Shown here: one piece after another, positions 7,920 through 16,721 of the stretch
How positions within the stretch are numbered: position 1 is the first letter of the stretch
Layout: each line of letters opens with the position of its first letter
NCBI GenBank assembly: GCA_900543715.1
Contig: UQSX01000025.1
Span: forward strand, 1-31,311
Length of the DNA stretch: 31,311 bases
Reading direction: 5' to 3'
From: an uncultured Blautia sp.
GTDB lineage: Bacteria > Bacillota > Clostridia > Lachnospirales > Lachnospiraceae
The notes under the pieces: generated by a model
Told to the model about the DNA's origin: nothing
Databases searched by the model: none
What the model saw: only the letters and a program-made list of their open reading frames with translations
Translations under genes and position numbers: made by a program

Positions 7920-8909
7920 TTATCTCACCCATTTTCGCAGGGTACGGTTTTCCATGATTTCTTTCAGTCCGCAGACCGTACAAAACTCATAAGAATCTGA
8001 CAGCCGGATCTTCTGTCCGGTTTCCTGTTTCAGAAACCATTCCATTCCAGGTATACGGCTGGTTCCGCCGGTGACGAAGATTCCCTGGTCCTCAATATTT
8101 TTCCGTATCTGAGGAGGGATCCTTTCAAGAAAAAAAAGGATCTCTTCGCAGATTGTTCTGATAGGACCAAGTATCGTCTCATGGATCATATCAGAAGGCA
8201 CTATTTCCTCCCGCGGAAGTCCGCTGAGACTGTCCACTCCCACGATTTTTCTGGCCTCCATAATATCTTCTTCCAGATAGGCCAGAGAAAATTTCAAACG
8301 GCGGGCAGTGCGGTTGCCAATATGAAGATTATAGCGCTTGCGTACTTCATTGACAATTCCGTCATTAAGCTGCTTTCCTCCTGTTTCCAGCAGTTTGCTC
8401 ACAATAACCCTTCCCTGTTCGATCACAGATATTTCCGTACTCTGAGCGCCCATATTGACGATCATGCTTCCTTTAGTATGGAGGATCGGTATCCCTAAAG
8501 CCACTGCATCCGCAATGGTTTTATCTACCATATAAATTTTATTTTTTCTGTTGGAATTTCCAATTGTATAGTAGGCTCTCCGGTCGATTTCGGACAGATC
8601 TGAAGGTATGGCGAGATAGAGACTATACCCCAGCAAAGCCTGGGCATCTGTCTTTTCCAGCAAAACCTTTAAGACAATCTCTGTATGATTGATATCTGCG
8701 ATCTTTCCATATAATACAGGAGAGATCACAGACACATTAGAAGGATTTTTCTCAAAAATCTCATATGCATCGTTTCCTACGGCCAGGACCTGATCCTGGT
8801 TCCGTATGGCTATCATGTTTTTCTCCGCTATTATAGTATCCTGGGACTGTACGTATATTTTCACGGAACTGCTTCCCAGGTCTACTCCAAACGCTTTATG
8901 CAACGGCAT
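7920..8909 (-). CDS. mreB: MreB-like actin-family rod-shape protein (divergent)
   Basis: About 329 residues with the actin/Hsp70 fold: phosphate-1 loop FGVDLGSSSVKIY near the N-terminus, AIPSDLSEIDRRAYYTI, phosphate-2 region SMIVNMGAQSTEISVI, then RYNLHIGNRTARRLK and the adenosine motif FVTGGTSRIPGM. The last blocks match MreB well, and the location before mreC-mreD fixes the role as the cytoskeletal guide of lateral wall synthesis. The nucleotide motifs deviate: the usual VDIGGGTTE reads VNMGAQSTE, and the EPMAAA region reads DKTIADA. The second ATG (8909) is preferred because GGGGAG lies 7 nt before it; the first ATG (8915) would sit almost on top of that site. Confidence 0.87.
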   Translation of the reverse strand: MPLHKAFGVDLGSSSVKIYVQSQDTIIAEKNMIAIRNQDQVLAVGNDAYEIFEKNPSNVSVISPVLYGKIADINHTEIVLKVLLEKTDAQALLGYSLYLAIPSDLSEIDRRAYYTIGNSNRKNKIYMVDKTIADAVALGIPILHTKGSMIVNMGAQSTEISVIEQGRVIVSKLLETGGKQLNDGIVNEVRKRYNLHIGNRTARRLKFSLAYLEEDIMEARKIVGVDSLSGLPREEIVPSDMIHETILGPIRTICEEILFFLERIPPQIRKNIEDQGIFVTGGTSRIPGMEWFLKQETGQKIRLSDSYEFCTVCGLKEIMENRTLRKWVR

Positions 8910-8933
8910 CTTCATGCTCCCCTTTTTCTATCA

Positions 8934-9668
8934 TTAAAAAATCCCCCGCTGACGAAAACTCAGGAACCGGTGATCTCCGATAATAATATGATCAATCAGA
9001 GGAATTCCAAGAATATCTCCCGCCTGGCTCACCCGACGGGTAAAATCCAGGTCCGCCCTGCTTGGGGCCGGGTCTCCGCTTGGATGGTTATGTACCAGCA
9101 GGATTCCTACCGCATGATAGGAAACTGCCGTAAGAAAAATCTCTCTGGGATTCACCAGAGAACTGTTTACCGTTCCTTTAAAAACCATTTCTTCCCCCAG
9201 AAGATGATTTTTTGTATCCAGCATCATGCAGATCAGCTGCTCCTGCTCTTCATGGCGGAGCCGCTCCATGTAATATTCCGCAATGGTTTCAGGCTGGTTA
9301 AAGGAAAGTCCTTTTCTAGCCGTAGCCGTGGCGATCCTTTTGGACATCTCTCCGATGCACTTGATCTGAACAGCTTTCACCTTTCCTATCCCTTTTACAG
9401 ACTGAAGCTGGGCCAGACTTAACTGATACAGTCCCAGAAGACCCTCCTTGTCTCTGGAAAGCTTCAAAATCTCATCTGCCATAGCTACAGAAGGACATCC
9501 CTTCGTCCCTGTACGCAGCAGCACAGCTAAAAGCTCCCCGTCACTCAGGGAGCCGGCTCCTAAACGCAGGCACTTTTCATAGGGTCTGTCCTCTTTTGCC
9601 ATATCCATTATTTTCTTCATTTTTTTCGCTGCGATACTCTCTTCGGCATATAGTTTTCGCAGGTTCAT
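8934..9668 (-). CDS. radC: RadC/JAB-domain protein
   Basis: The 244-residue product has the RadC (UPF0758) layout: an N-terminal RPYEKCLRLGAGSLSDGELLAVLLRTGT block, a helix-hairpin-helix (VKGIGKVKAVQIK, about 91-103), and a JAB/MPN metalloprotease-like domain with MVFKGTVNSS and the zinc motif HNHPSGDPAPSRAD (193-206). Despite the historical name, a role in DNA repair is not established. It lies directly before mreB, as in many Firmicutes. The start is uncertain: the ATG at 9668 overlaps a good TGCTACAAT promoter element, so translation may begin at the ATG at 9620 (MKKIMDMAKEDRPYEK). Confidence 0.9.
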   Translation of the reverse strand: MNLRKLYAEESIAAKKMKKIMDMAKEDRPYEKCLRLGAGSLSDGELLAVLLRTGTKGCPSVAMADEILKLSRDKEGLLGLYQLSLAQLQSVKGIGKVKAVQIKCIGEMSKRIATATARKGLSFNQPETIAEYYMERLRHEEQEQLICMMLDTKNHLLGEEMVFKGTVNSSLVNPREIFLTAVSYHAVGILLVHNHPSGDPAPSRADLDFTRRVSQAGDILGIPLIDHIIIGDHRFLSFRQRGIF

Positions 9669-9695
9669 TGTAGCACAGTTTGAAAATGATGTATA
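9667..9695 (-). promoter_or_regulatory. Candidate sigma-A promoter for radC-mre-min
   Basis: On the minus strand, TACAAT (9667-9672) is preceded by TGC, an extended -10. TATACA lies 17 nt further upstream as a -35 with 4/6 matches. It falls in the 31-bp gap after the flavoprotein gene and overlaps the first two bases of the longest radC ORF. It could drive radC, mreBCD, pbp2, minDE, rodA and mgsA separately from the mismatch-repair operon. Confidence 0.5.
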
Positions 9696-9699
9696 TGCC

Positions 9700-11307
9700 T
9701 TAAAATAAATTTCTGATTTTTTTCACAATTGCTTCCCCTGTTTTCAGACCGTCCATGGCTGCAGAAGTTATGCCTCCTGCATAGCCAGCGCCTTCGCCGC
9801 AGGGATAAATACCTTCCACATTACATTGGAAGCTTTCATCTCTGTGGATCCTTACCGGAGAGGAAGTACGGCTTTCCACACCTGTCAGTATCATATCCTC
9901 CCGGTCGAATCCAGGAATGATCCTGCCGAAAGCCTGAATTCCCTCGATCAGCGTTTCGCTGAGCTGAGGAGGAAAAAGTTCCCGGAGATTGGAAAAACTC
10001 CACGCCCCCTTGGTACAGGGCGTCACCTGGCCAAGAACAGAAGTCTCCCGATTCTGACAGAAATCTCCGTAAAGCTGGAGAGGAATTTTTCCCTGTCCCA
10101 GATTCCAGGCCTTCTCTTCCAGCTCTCGCTGAAATTCCACGCCGGCCAAAGGTCCCGGACCAGGAAAGTCCTCTGGGGTCACAGTTACGATCAGAGCACT
10201 GTTGGCGTTTTGGCTGCCTCTGTCGTGATAGCTCATGCCGTTGACTGCCAGTCTTCCCGGCTCTGAGGAGGCGTTGACCACATATCCTCCCGGGCACATG
10301 CAGAAACTATAAACACCCCGTCCATTCTTTCCCCGGTGAGTCAATTTGTAAGAAGCAGCGCCCAGACTGCCAGGGTCTTCTTTTCCGTACTGATAAAGAT
10401 TGATCATAGCCTGAGGGTGCTCTGCCCTGAGTCCTACGGCAAAGGATTTCGGTTCCATATTTATATTTCTTTTTTCAAGCAGAGAAAAAGTGTCTCTGGC
10501 GCTGTGCCCCACCGCCAGAACAACAAAAGGAGAACGAATCTTTTCCTGTCCGTTGACCACGACTCCCCGGACTTTTCCCTCTTCTATGAGTAAGTCCGTG
10601 ACCTTGCTGCAGAAACGGACTTCACCTTGATGTTCTTCAATATAAGCTCGGATGTTCTTCACGATTTCCACTAACTGATCCGTTCCCAGATGAGGCTTCT
10701 GAACATATAAAATCTCTTCTGGGGCTCCTGCCCGGACAAAAATATTCAGCACCTCTGTATTCCTTCCCTGGCTGTCTTTCACCAGTGTATTCAGCTTTCC
10801 GTCAGAAAAGGTCCCGGCTCCCCCTTCACCGAACTGCACATTGCTCTCTGTATCCAGCTCTCCTTTTTCCCAGAAACGGCTTACCTTTTCAAAGCGTTTG
10901 TCTGCATCGTCTCCCCGTTCCAGGACAATCGGCCGCAGGCCGGCCCGGACCAGATAATAAGCGCAGAAAAGCCCGGCAGGACCGCTGCCTACGACCAGAG
11001 GCCGGCAGGATTCTAAAGTCTCCCCCTTAAGAGCTTCCGGCGCAGTGAGATATATAAATTTCTTTCTATTGGTTAACATAACATTTTTATTGTTAATCTT
11101 TTTAAATACTTTATTTTCTTTTTTAATGGATACGTCAATCGTGTATACAAAATACAGTTCTGGTTTTTTTCTGGCATCCAGAGACTGCTTCCGGATTTTC
11201 CAGGACTGAAGTTCCTGGGGAGATATTTTTAAAGTCTTTAATATTTTTTTCTCCAGATCTTCTCTGGTATGGGAAACAGGCAGTTTTATCTGCTGTAAAG
11301 TCAGCAT
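9700..11307 (-). CDS. FAD-dependent oxidoreductase, COG2509-like
   Basis: The 535-residue flavoprotein has an N-terminal domain of about 95 residues, then the Rossmann dinucleotide site PLVVGSGPAGLFCAYYLVRAGL (GSGPAG at 107-112). It continues with RGDDADKRFEKVSRFWEKGELDTESNVQFGEGGAGTFSDGKL, VLAVGHSARDTF and a C-terminal GIYPCGEGAGYAGGITSAAMDGLKTGEAI block. This matches the uncharacterised FAD-dependent dehydrogenase family COG2509; the substrate is unknown. The ATG at 11307 has AGGAGAGGAG 8 nt upstream, 4 bp after the previous gene. An in-frame extension to 11550 inside the neighbouring gene has no family sequence and was dropped. Confidence 0.88.
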   Translation of the reverse strand: MLTLQQIKLPVSHTREDLEKKILKTLKISPQELQSWKIRKQSLDARKKPELYFVYTIDVSIKKENKVFKKINNKNVMLTNRKKFIYLTAPEALKGETLESCRPLVVGSGPAGLFCAYYLVRAGLRPIVLERGDDADKRFEKVSRFWEKGELDTESNVQFGEGGAGTFSDGKLNTLVKDSQGRNTEVLNIFVRAGAPEEILYVQKPHLGTDQLVEIVKNIRAYIEEHQGEVRFCSKVTDLLIEEGKVRGVVVNGQEKIRSPFVVLAVGHSARDTFSLLEKRNINMEPKSFAVGLRAEHPQAMINLYQYGKEDPGSLGAASYKLTHRGKNGRGVYSFCMCPGGYVVNASSEPGRLAVNGMSYHDRGSQNANSALIVTVTPEDFPGPGPLAGVEFQRELEEKAWNLGQGKIPLQLYGDFCQNRETSVLGQVTPCTKGAWSFSNLRELFPPQLSETLIEGIQAFGRIIPGFDREDMILTGVESRTSSPVRIHRDESFQCNVEGIYPCGEGAGYAGGITSAAMDGLKTGEAIVKKIRNLF

Positions 11308-11311
11308 GAGC

Positions 11312-12532
11312 TCAACTCCTCTCCTGTAAGGTTTTTCTGATATTTTCTGCCAGGGCGGCGCTTCTCCCTGCCAGGGCTCCCGTACTCCAGGCCCACTGCA
11401 GATTGTAGCCTCCGCAGATACCATCTGTATCCAGTATCTCTCCCGCCAGATAAAGCCCCGGCACCTTCCTGGATTCCAAAGTGTCCGAATAGACCTCTGA
11501 AAGAGGCACGCCTCCAGAACATACCTGGGCCTGCTCATAGGATTTTCCACCAGTAATCTCTATCGGAAATTCCTTGATTTTTTCCGCCAGCTTTGAGATA
11601 TCCGGCTTTCCCGTCATCAACACCTCTGCCAGTTTCTCCGGCAGAAGACCTATCAGAAGTTGTTTTACAGACTTATAAGGGCATTGTTCCTGTCTGGCTC
11701 TGAGGAAAGCCGCCAATCCCTCCCGGTCAAAGTCCGGAAGAAAATCCAGAAGAAGGGTTACCTTAAGCCCCTCTTCTCTCAGACGCACTGCCCTGCCGCT
11801 GACCTGAAACACGGGAATGCCTGAAACTCCATAATCCGTAAGCTGGATTTCTCCCTGAGCCTGGTCAAAAATATGATTCTCCGCCATAAGAGAAACTCTC
11901 CCTTCTGTGCGGACTCCTGCCCATTTAGAAAACCAGTTTCCTTTTCCCTTTAAAGGGACCAACGCCGGCAGAGGCGGTATAAGGCTGTGGCCCAAATTTT
12001 TTGCCAGTTCATATCCGCTGCCGTCTGCTCCCTGTATGGCTGAGGCCTGTGAGCCTGCAGCCAGGATTACTTTGTCTGCCGGATAGCTCCAGGTCTCCGT
12101 AACCACCAGGAACCCTTCTCCTTCTTTTTTGATATCTTTTACATGCTCTTTGCATTTAATCTTTACCTTTCGGTATCTGGCTTCCATTTCCAGCAGATCC
12201 CGCACACTGGAGGCCTGCATACTGGCCGGATAGAGATAGCCTTCTCTGTTTTTCGTATAGACGCCGATCTGAGAGAAAAAGCGAATAGTATCCTGGAAAG
12301 AAAATCCCTGGAGGATCTCCCAGGCCAGATTCCCTGAAAGGCTGTGATAGCAGGAAGGCTCCTGGCAGGTATTGGTGAGATTACATCTTCCATTTCCTGT
12401 AGCTAAAAGTTTCTTTCCTGTTTTTTCATTATGTTCCAGAAGAGTGACCTCTCCTCCTTCTCTGGCCGCCATAATAGCCGCCATCAGTCCGGAAGCGCCT
12501 CCTCCGATGATACAGATTTTTTTTCTTTCCAT
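11312..12532 (-). CDS. HI0933-family NAD(P)/FAD-dependent oxidoreductase
   Basis: The 406-residue flavoprotein starts with the dinucleotide-binding loop ICIIGGGASGLMAAI (6-20) and LLEHNEKTGKKLLATGNGRCNLTN, the hallmark of the HI0933/BaiN-like family. It ends with PGLYLAGEILDTDGICGGYNLQWAWSTGALAG. Members are flavoproteins of mostly unknown physiological substrate, sometimes annotated as aminoacetone oxidase-like. The ATG has AGGAG 6 nt upstream. It follows the PLP-enzyme gene by 11 bp and precedes a second flavoprotein by 4 bp, so the two flavoproteins are surely co-transcribed and may act in one pathway. Confidence 0.9.
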   Translation of the reverse strand: MERKKICIIGGGASGLMAAIMAAREGGEVTLLEHNEKTGKKLLATGNGRCNLTNTCQEPSCYHSLSGNLAWEILQGFSFQDTIRFFSQIGVYTKNREGYLYPASMQASSVRDLLEMEARYRKVKIKCKEHVKDIKKEGEGFLVVTETWSYPADKVILAAGSQASAIQGADGSGYELAKNLGHSLIPPLPALVPLKGKGNWFSKWAGVRTEGRVSLMAENHIFDQAQGEIQLTDYGVSGIPVFQVSGRAVRLREEGLKVTLLLDFLPDFDREGLAAFLRARQEQCPYKSVKQLLIGLLPEKLAEVLMTGKPDISKLAEKIKEFPIEITGGKSYEQAQVCSGGVPLSEVYSDTLESRKVPGLYLAGEILDTDGICGGYNLQWAWSTGALAGRSAALAENIRKTLQERS

Positions 12533-12543
12533 AGAAGCTCCTA

Positions 12544-13833
12544 TTATTCAGGAAGGGTTACCAGTTTCTTATCCACAAGCTTCTGAAGAGACATGAGGAT
12601 TCCCAGCTTGGCGTGATACCAGGTCAGTCCTCCCTGGAAATATACCGTATAAGGGGGCTTAATGGGGCCGTCTGCAGACAGTTCAATGGAAGAACCTGAA
12701 ACAAAGGCCCCTGCTGCCATGATCACGTCACTATCGTAGCCAGGCATAGCCCAGGGTTCCGGCTCTACATAGCTGTCCACCGGAGCCGCTGCCTGGATTC
12801 CTTTACAAAATTCGATAACCCCTTCCGGTGTTCCGAAAGTCACTGCCTGGATAATATCATGACGATCTTCTTTACTGTCCGGAGTCACTGCAAATCCAAA
12901 TCTTTCGTATATATTCGCCGCAAAAATAGCTCCCTTTAAAGCTCCGGCAGTCACAGAAGGAGCCAGGAAAAAGCCCTGATAAAAGGCTGAATTCACGCCC
13001 AGACTGGCGCCTACTTCCTTGCCAAGGCCTGGACAGGTAAGCCTGTAAGCAGCGTTTTCCACATATTCTTGTTTTCCTGCAATATAGCCTCCGATAGGAG
13101 CCAGGCCGCCGCCAGGGTTTTTAATAAGGGAGCCCACCACTAAGTCGGCCCCTACGTCGCTGGGTTCCAGCCTTTCTACAAATTCTCCGTAGCAGTTGTC
13201 TACCATACAGATCACATCTGATTTGATCCCCTTAATAAAGGAAATCAGCTCTCCAATCTGCTCTACGGAAAAGGTAGGACGGGTCAGATACCCTTTGGAT
13301 CTCTGGATTTCCACCAGTTTTGTGTTCTCATTAATAGCTGCCCGGATTCCATCATAATCAAAGGTTCCGTCTTCCAGAAGCTCTACCTGACGGTAAGTCA
13401 CGCCATACTCTGCCAGAGAGCCTTTCGATGGCCGGATACCGATAACCTCCTCCAAAGTATCATAGGGCTTTCCTACTGGAGAGAGAAGCTCGTCTCCAGG
13501 ACGGAGGTTTCCTGCCAGAGCCACTGCCAGAGCATGGGTGCCGCAGGCCAGAAGAGGCCGCACCAAGGCAGACTCTGTGTGGAAAGTATCTGCATATACA
13601 GCTTCTAAAGTATCTCTTCCCATATCATTATATCCGTATCCCGTAGAAGGATACAGGCAGGCTTCACTGACTTTATTTTTCTGCATGGCATGGAGTACCT
13701 TAAGCTGGTTGTACTCCGCAGTTTTATCAATTTCGTCAAAGCGGCTTTTCAGTTCTTTTTCTATTTTGTCTCCATAAGCCAGCACCTGAGAACTGATGCC
13801 CAGTTCCCGGTACATTGCTTCCATTTCACCCAT
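12544..13833 (-). CDS. Aluminum-resistance / methionine gamma-lyase-related PLP enzyme (YnbB-like)
   Basis: The 429-residue fold-type I PLP enzyme of the aluminum-resistance family has YPSTGYGYNDMGRDTLEAVYA, VRPLLACGTHALAVAL, MVDNCYGEFVE, and VVGSLIKNPGGGLAPIGGY, where K238 is the likely PLP-binding lysine. Its start shares one base with the miaA stop (TAATG). B. subtilis ynbB is also close downstream of miaA, so the linkage is old. The true reaction is not established; carbon-sulfur lyase activity is inferred from family similarity. GAGGG lies 8 nt before the ATG. Confidence 0.9.
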   Translation of the reverse strand: MGEMEAMYRELGISSQVLAYGDKIEKELKSRFDEIDKTAEYNQLKVLHAMQKNKVSEACLYPSTGYGYNDMGRDTLEAVYADTFHTESALVRPLLACGTHALAVALAGNLRPGDELLSPVGKPYDTLEEVIGIRPSKGSLAEYGVTYRQVELLEDGTFDYDGIRAAINENTKLVEIQRSKGYLTRPTFSVEQIGELISFIKGIKSDVICMVDNCYGEFVERLEPSDVGADLVVGSLIKNPGGGLAPIGGYIAGKQEYVENAAYRLTCPGLGKEVGASLGVNSAFYQGFFLAPSVTAGALKGAIFAANIYERFGFAVTPDSKEDRHDIIQAVTFGTPEGVIEFCKGIQAAAPVDSYVEPEPWAMPGYDSDVIMAAGAFVSGSSIELSADGPIKPPYTVYFQGGLTWYHAKLGILMSLQKLVDKKLVTLPE

Positions 13834-14777
13834 TACAGAATCCCTCTTTTCTTACAGTTTTCCAATATATATTCTAAAATTTTCTTATCATCATAATCAA
13901 AATCCGGCTTCTTCACCCAGATCACATCCTTCTCCCTGCGGAACCAGGTAAGCTGGCGTTTGGCAAAATGCCGGGTATCTCTTTTCAGCACATAAACGGC
14001 TTCTTCCAGAGAATATTCTCCTTCCAGATAAGCCAGGATTTCTTTATAGCCCAGTCCCTGCATGGATACCATATCCCTGGTATATCCCATCTGTGCCAGA
14101 CGGCGGACTTCTTCTACCAGCCCTTCATCCAGCATCTGGTCCACCCGCCGGTCAATCTTCTCATACAGTCTTTCCCGGTGGTCACTTAAGACAAAGTAAG
14201 CTGTATTATAGGGAGAAACCTTTTCTCCTTCTCTTTCATTATGAAGAGAAATCTTTTCCCCGGTCAGTTCGTAATATTCCAGCGCCCGGATAACCCGTTT
14301 AATATTATTGGGATGGATTTTTTCGGCAGATTCCGGGTCCCGCTGGGCCAAAAGTTCATGGAGATATTCCCCTCCCTTTTCCTGGGCAAGGTTTTCCAAT
14401 CTTTCTCTTACAGAGGATTTTTCCGTATCCTGAGAAAAGTCAATATCCTTTACCACTGCCTGAATATAAAATCCCGTTCCTCCTGTAAGGATAGGGATTT
14501 TCCCTTTGGAATAGATTTCTTTCATAGCTTCTTTGGCCATTTCCTGAAAACGGACTACATGAAATTCTTCATCCGGCTCCAGGACATCGATAAGATAATG
14601 AGGGATACCCTCCATCTCTTCCTTTTTTATCTTGGCGGAACCGATATCCATGTGCTTATATACCTGCATAGAATCTGCAGAAATAATCTCACCCTCCGCT
14701 GCCCTTGCCAAAGCAATGGAAAGGCTGGTTTTTCCTACTGCTGTAGGGCCTGTGAGAACGATCAAAGGCTTTTTCAA
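13833..14777 (-). CDS. miaA: tRNA dimethylallyltransferase
   Basis: About 314 residues with the P-loop LTGPTAVGKTSLSIALA near the N-terminus, ISADSMQVYKHMDIGSAK, ILTGGTGFYIQAVV and the C-terminal MGYTRDMVSMQGLGYKEIL. MiaA transfers dimethylallyl from DMAPP to N6 of A37 in tRNAs that read U-starting codons, giving i6A, the substrate of MiaB encoded earlier in the operon. The TTG at 14777 is preferred: it yields the usual MKKPLIVLTGPTAVGKT start and has AGGTGA 6 nt upstream. The longer GTG at 14786 directly follows the mutL stop and lacks a ribosome site. Confidence 0.95.
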   Translation of the reverse strand: MKKPLIVLTGPTAVGKTSLSIALARAAEGEIISADSMQVYKHMDIGSAKIKKEEMEGIPHYLIDVLEPDEEFHVVRFQEMAKEAMKEIYSKGKIPILTGGTGFYIQAVVKDIDFSQDTEKSSVRERLENLAQEKGGEYLHELLAQRDPESAEKIHPNNIKRVIRALEYYELTGEKISLHNEREGEKVSPYNTAYFVLSDHRERLYEKIDRRVDQMLDEGLVEEVRRLAQMGYTRDMVSMQGLGYKEILAYLEGEYSLEEAVYVLKRDTRHFAKRQLTWFRREKDVIWVKKPDFDYDDKKILEYILENCKKRGIL

Positions 14778-14786
14778 AAAAATCAC

Positions 14787-16715
14787 CTACACAATTCTTT
14801 TAAATTTCTTTTCCAACTCGTATTTTGTCATAGATATGATCGTGGGCCTTCCATGGGGACAATGGTAAGGATTTTCCAGCCCCAGCAGTTCATCTATAAG
14901 TCTGTCCGCTTCCTCAAAGGAAAGGGTGTTATTTCCTTTTACCGCCGCTTTGCATGCAGCCGTGGCGATCCTGCCCGCAATAATATCCAAAGGCTGTCTG
15001 GTATTTTCATTTTCCAGGCTGTCCAGAATCTCTACGAAAAGTTCCTGAACGGAAATTCCGTATATATTTGCGGGAACTCCGTGAATACTGTACTCTCTGC
15101 CGCCAAATTCTTCAATCTCAAATCCGAATCTTCTAAACACCTCCATATGGGTCTTTAAAAGCATATCTTCCTGGAGGTTCAGAGAAATTACCTGAGGAGG
15201 AGACACCATCTGGGTAGTCACCTCCCGGCTTTCAAATTCTTTCATAAACCTCTCATAAAGAACCTTTTCATGGGCAGCATGCTGGTCAATAATATAAAAC
15301 TTGTTGTCATATTCTACCAGCCAGTAGGTCTCAAAAAGCTGGCCGATGATCCTGTGCCGGGCCCTGGCTTTTTTCGATAACAGACGGTCATCGAAAAGCT
15401 CCATCTGCTGAGGGGCCGGTTTCTCCGGAGTTTTAGAGATTTCTGGAACCAAATCAGCAGGCGAAGCCGGAGGCACCGTGGCAATCTGGATTCCTGGACT
15501 GGTGATATCCTCTTTTGTATTTGGAGAAATTCTTTCTTGTTCCTCTTTATCAGAAGTTCCGTAAGAATTTCTTTCTTCCCTTATCTGCTGGGATAAAGCT
15601 GCCTGTTTTTTTCGAAATCCCGTTTCAAAAGGCTCCGGTGCAGGGCTCTTTATCTGTTCCTTTTTTTCTGCTTTCCGGGCCTCTCTCTTTTCCTCCTTAC
15701 TTTCCAGCTCCACCTGTGGAATCATTTCCCGTCGGGACAAAGTCTGGGTGATTATATCATAAGTAGCGTTGTACACAGCCCCCTGGTTCTGAAACCGGAC
15801 TTCCATCTTTGTCGGATGGACGTTTACATCAATCTCCTCTCCGGAAATGGTATATTGAAGACACACAAAGGGATACTTGTGCTGCATCATATAAGGCTTA
15901 TAAGCCTCTTCAATGGCTTTCATCAGGATTTTGCTCTTTACGTATCTTCCGTTAATATAATAGTTTTCAAAATTTCGGTTTCCTCTGGAAATCACCGGTT
16001 TTCCAATAAATCCCTCTATCAAAATTCCCGGACGTTCAAACCGGACTTCCAGCAGCTCTCTGGTAATATCTCTGCCGTATATCCCATAGATGACGTCTTT
16101 CAGGTTGGAATTTCCTGAGCTGTGGAGACGCATCTGTCCATTTACCATATATTTAAAGGAAATGTCCTGATGAGAAAGAGCAAGCTGTTCCATATAGGCA
16201 CTGACATAACCGGCCTCTGTCATAGCTGTTTTTAAAAATTTTGCCCTGGCAGGGGTATTAAAAAACAGATTCCGTACCAGCATGGTAGTGCCATTTGGAG
16301 CGCCGATCTCTTCCAGAGATTTTTCTCTGCCCCCTTCTATAAGGTACCGAACGCCTGTCATGGCCTCCGAAGTCTTAGTGATCACTTCCATCTGAGACAC
16401 GGCAGAAATGCTGGAAAGAGCCTCTCCCCGAAATCCCAGAGAAGAAATCTGAAGCAGGTCCTCCACCTTCTGGATTTTACTGGTAGCATGACGGAGAAAA
16501 GCCATAGGTACCTGGTCTTTAGGAATACCATTGCCGTTGTCTGTAACCCGGATAAAGGAAATACCGCCTTCCTTGATTTCCACAGTTACTGCCGTGGCTC
16601 CTGCGTCAATGGCATTTTCCACCAGCTCTTTTACCACGGAAGCTGGCCGCTCAACCACTTCTCCTGCTGCTATTTTATCAATTGTATTCTGGTCTAATAC
16701 TGCAATTTCTTTCAC
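14787..16715 (-). CDS. mutL: DNA mismatch repair protein MutL
   Basis: The 642-residue GHKL ATPase has VVERPASVVKELVENAIDAGA (20-40), DNGNGIP (59-65), RHATSKI (75-81) and GFRGEAL (94-100). After a charged, low-complexity linker (about 335-435), the C-terminal domain carries the endonuclease metal motif DQHAAHEKVLYE (477-488), ATAACKAAVKG and CPHGRP (619-624). MutL is therefore the nicking type found in bacteria without MutH. A QMELF string (437-441) before the C-terminal domain resembles a sliding-clamp-binding motif. The gene lies 6 bp after mutS and directly abuts miaA. Confidence 0.96.
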   Translation of the reverse strand: MKEIAVLDQNTIDKIAAGEVVERPASVVKELVENAIDAGATAVTVEIKEGGISFIRVTDNGNGIPKDQVPMAFLRHATSKIQKVEDLLQISSLGFRGEALSSISAVSQMEVITKTSEAMTGVRYLIEGGREKSLEEIGAPNGTTMLVRNLFFNTPARAKFLKTAMTEAGYVSAYMEQLALSHQDISFKYMVNGQMRLHSSGNSNLKDVIYGIYGRDITRELLEVRFERPGILIEGFIGKPVISRGNRNFENYYINGRYVKSKILMKAIEEAYKPYMMQHKYPFVCLQYTISGEEIDVNVHPTKMEVRFQNQGAVYNATYDIITQTLSRREMIPQVELESKEEKREARKAEKKEQIKSPAPEPFETGFRKKQAALSQQIREERNSYGTSDKEEQERISPNTKEDITSPGIQIATVPPASPADLVPEISKTPEKPAPQQMELFDDRLLSKKARARHRIIGQLFETYWLVEYDNKFYIIDQHAAHEKVLYERFMKEFESREVTTQMVSPPQVISLNLQEDMLLKTHMEVFRRFGFEIEEFGGREYSIHGVPANIYGISVQELFVEILDSLENENTRQPLDIIAGRIATAACKAAVKGNNTLSFEEADRLIDELLGLENPYHCPHGRPTIISMTKYELEKKFKRIV

Positions 16716-16721
16716 AATTTA

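Noticed and set aside
11308..11550. N-terminal extension of the COG2509 flavoprotein by 81 codons
   Set aside because: The extension runs inside the HI0933 gene in another frame, has no family sequence, and the ATG at 11307 has a strong ribosome site.
14241..15158. A 305-codon plus-strand open frame
   Set aside because: It is antisense to well-supported miaA and mutL, its composition is rich in Phe, His and Arg, and it has no domain pattern or ribosome site.
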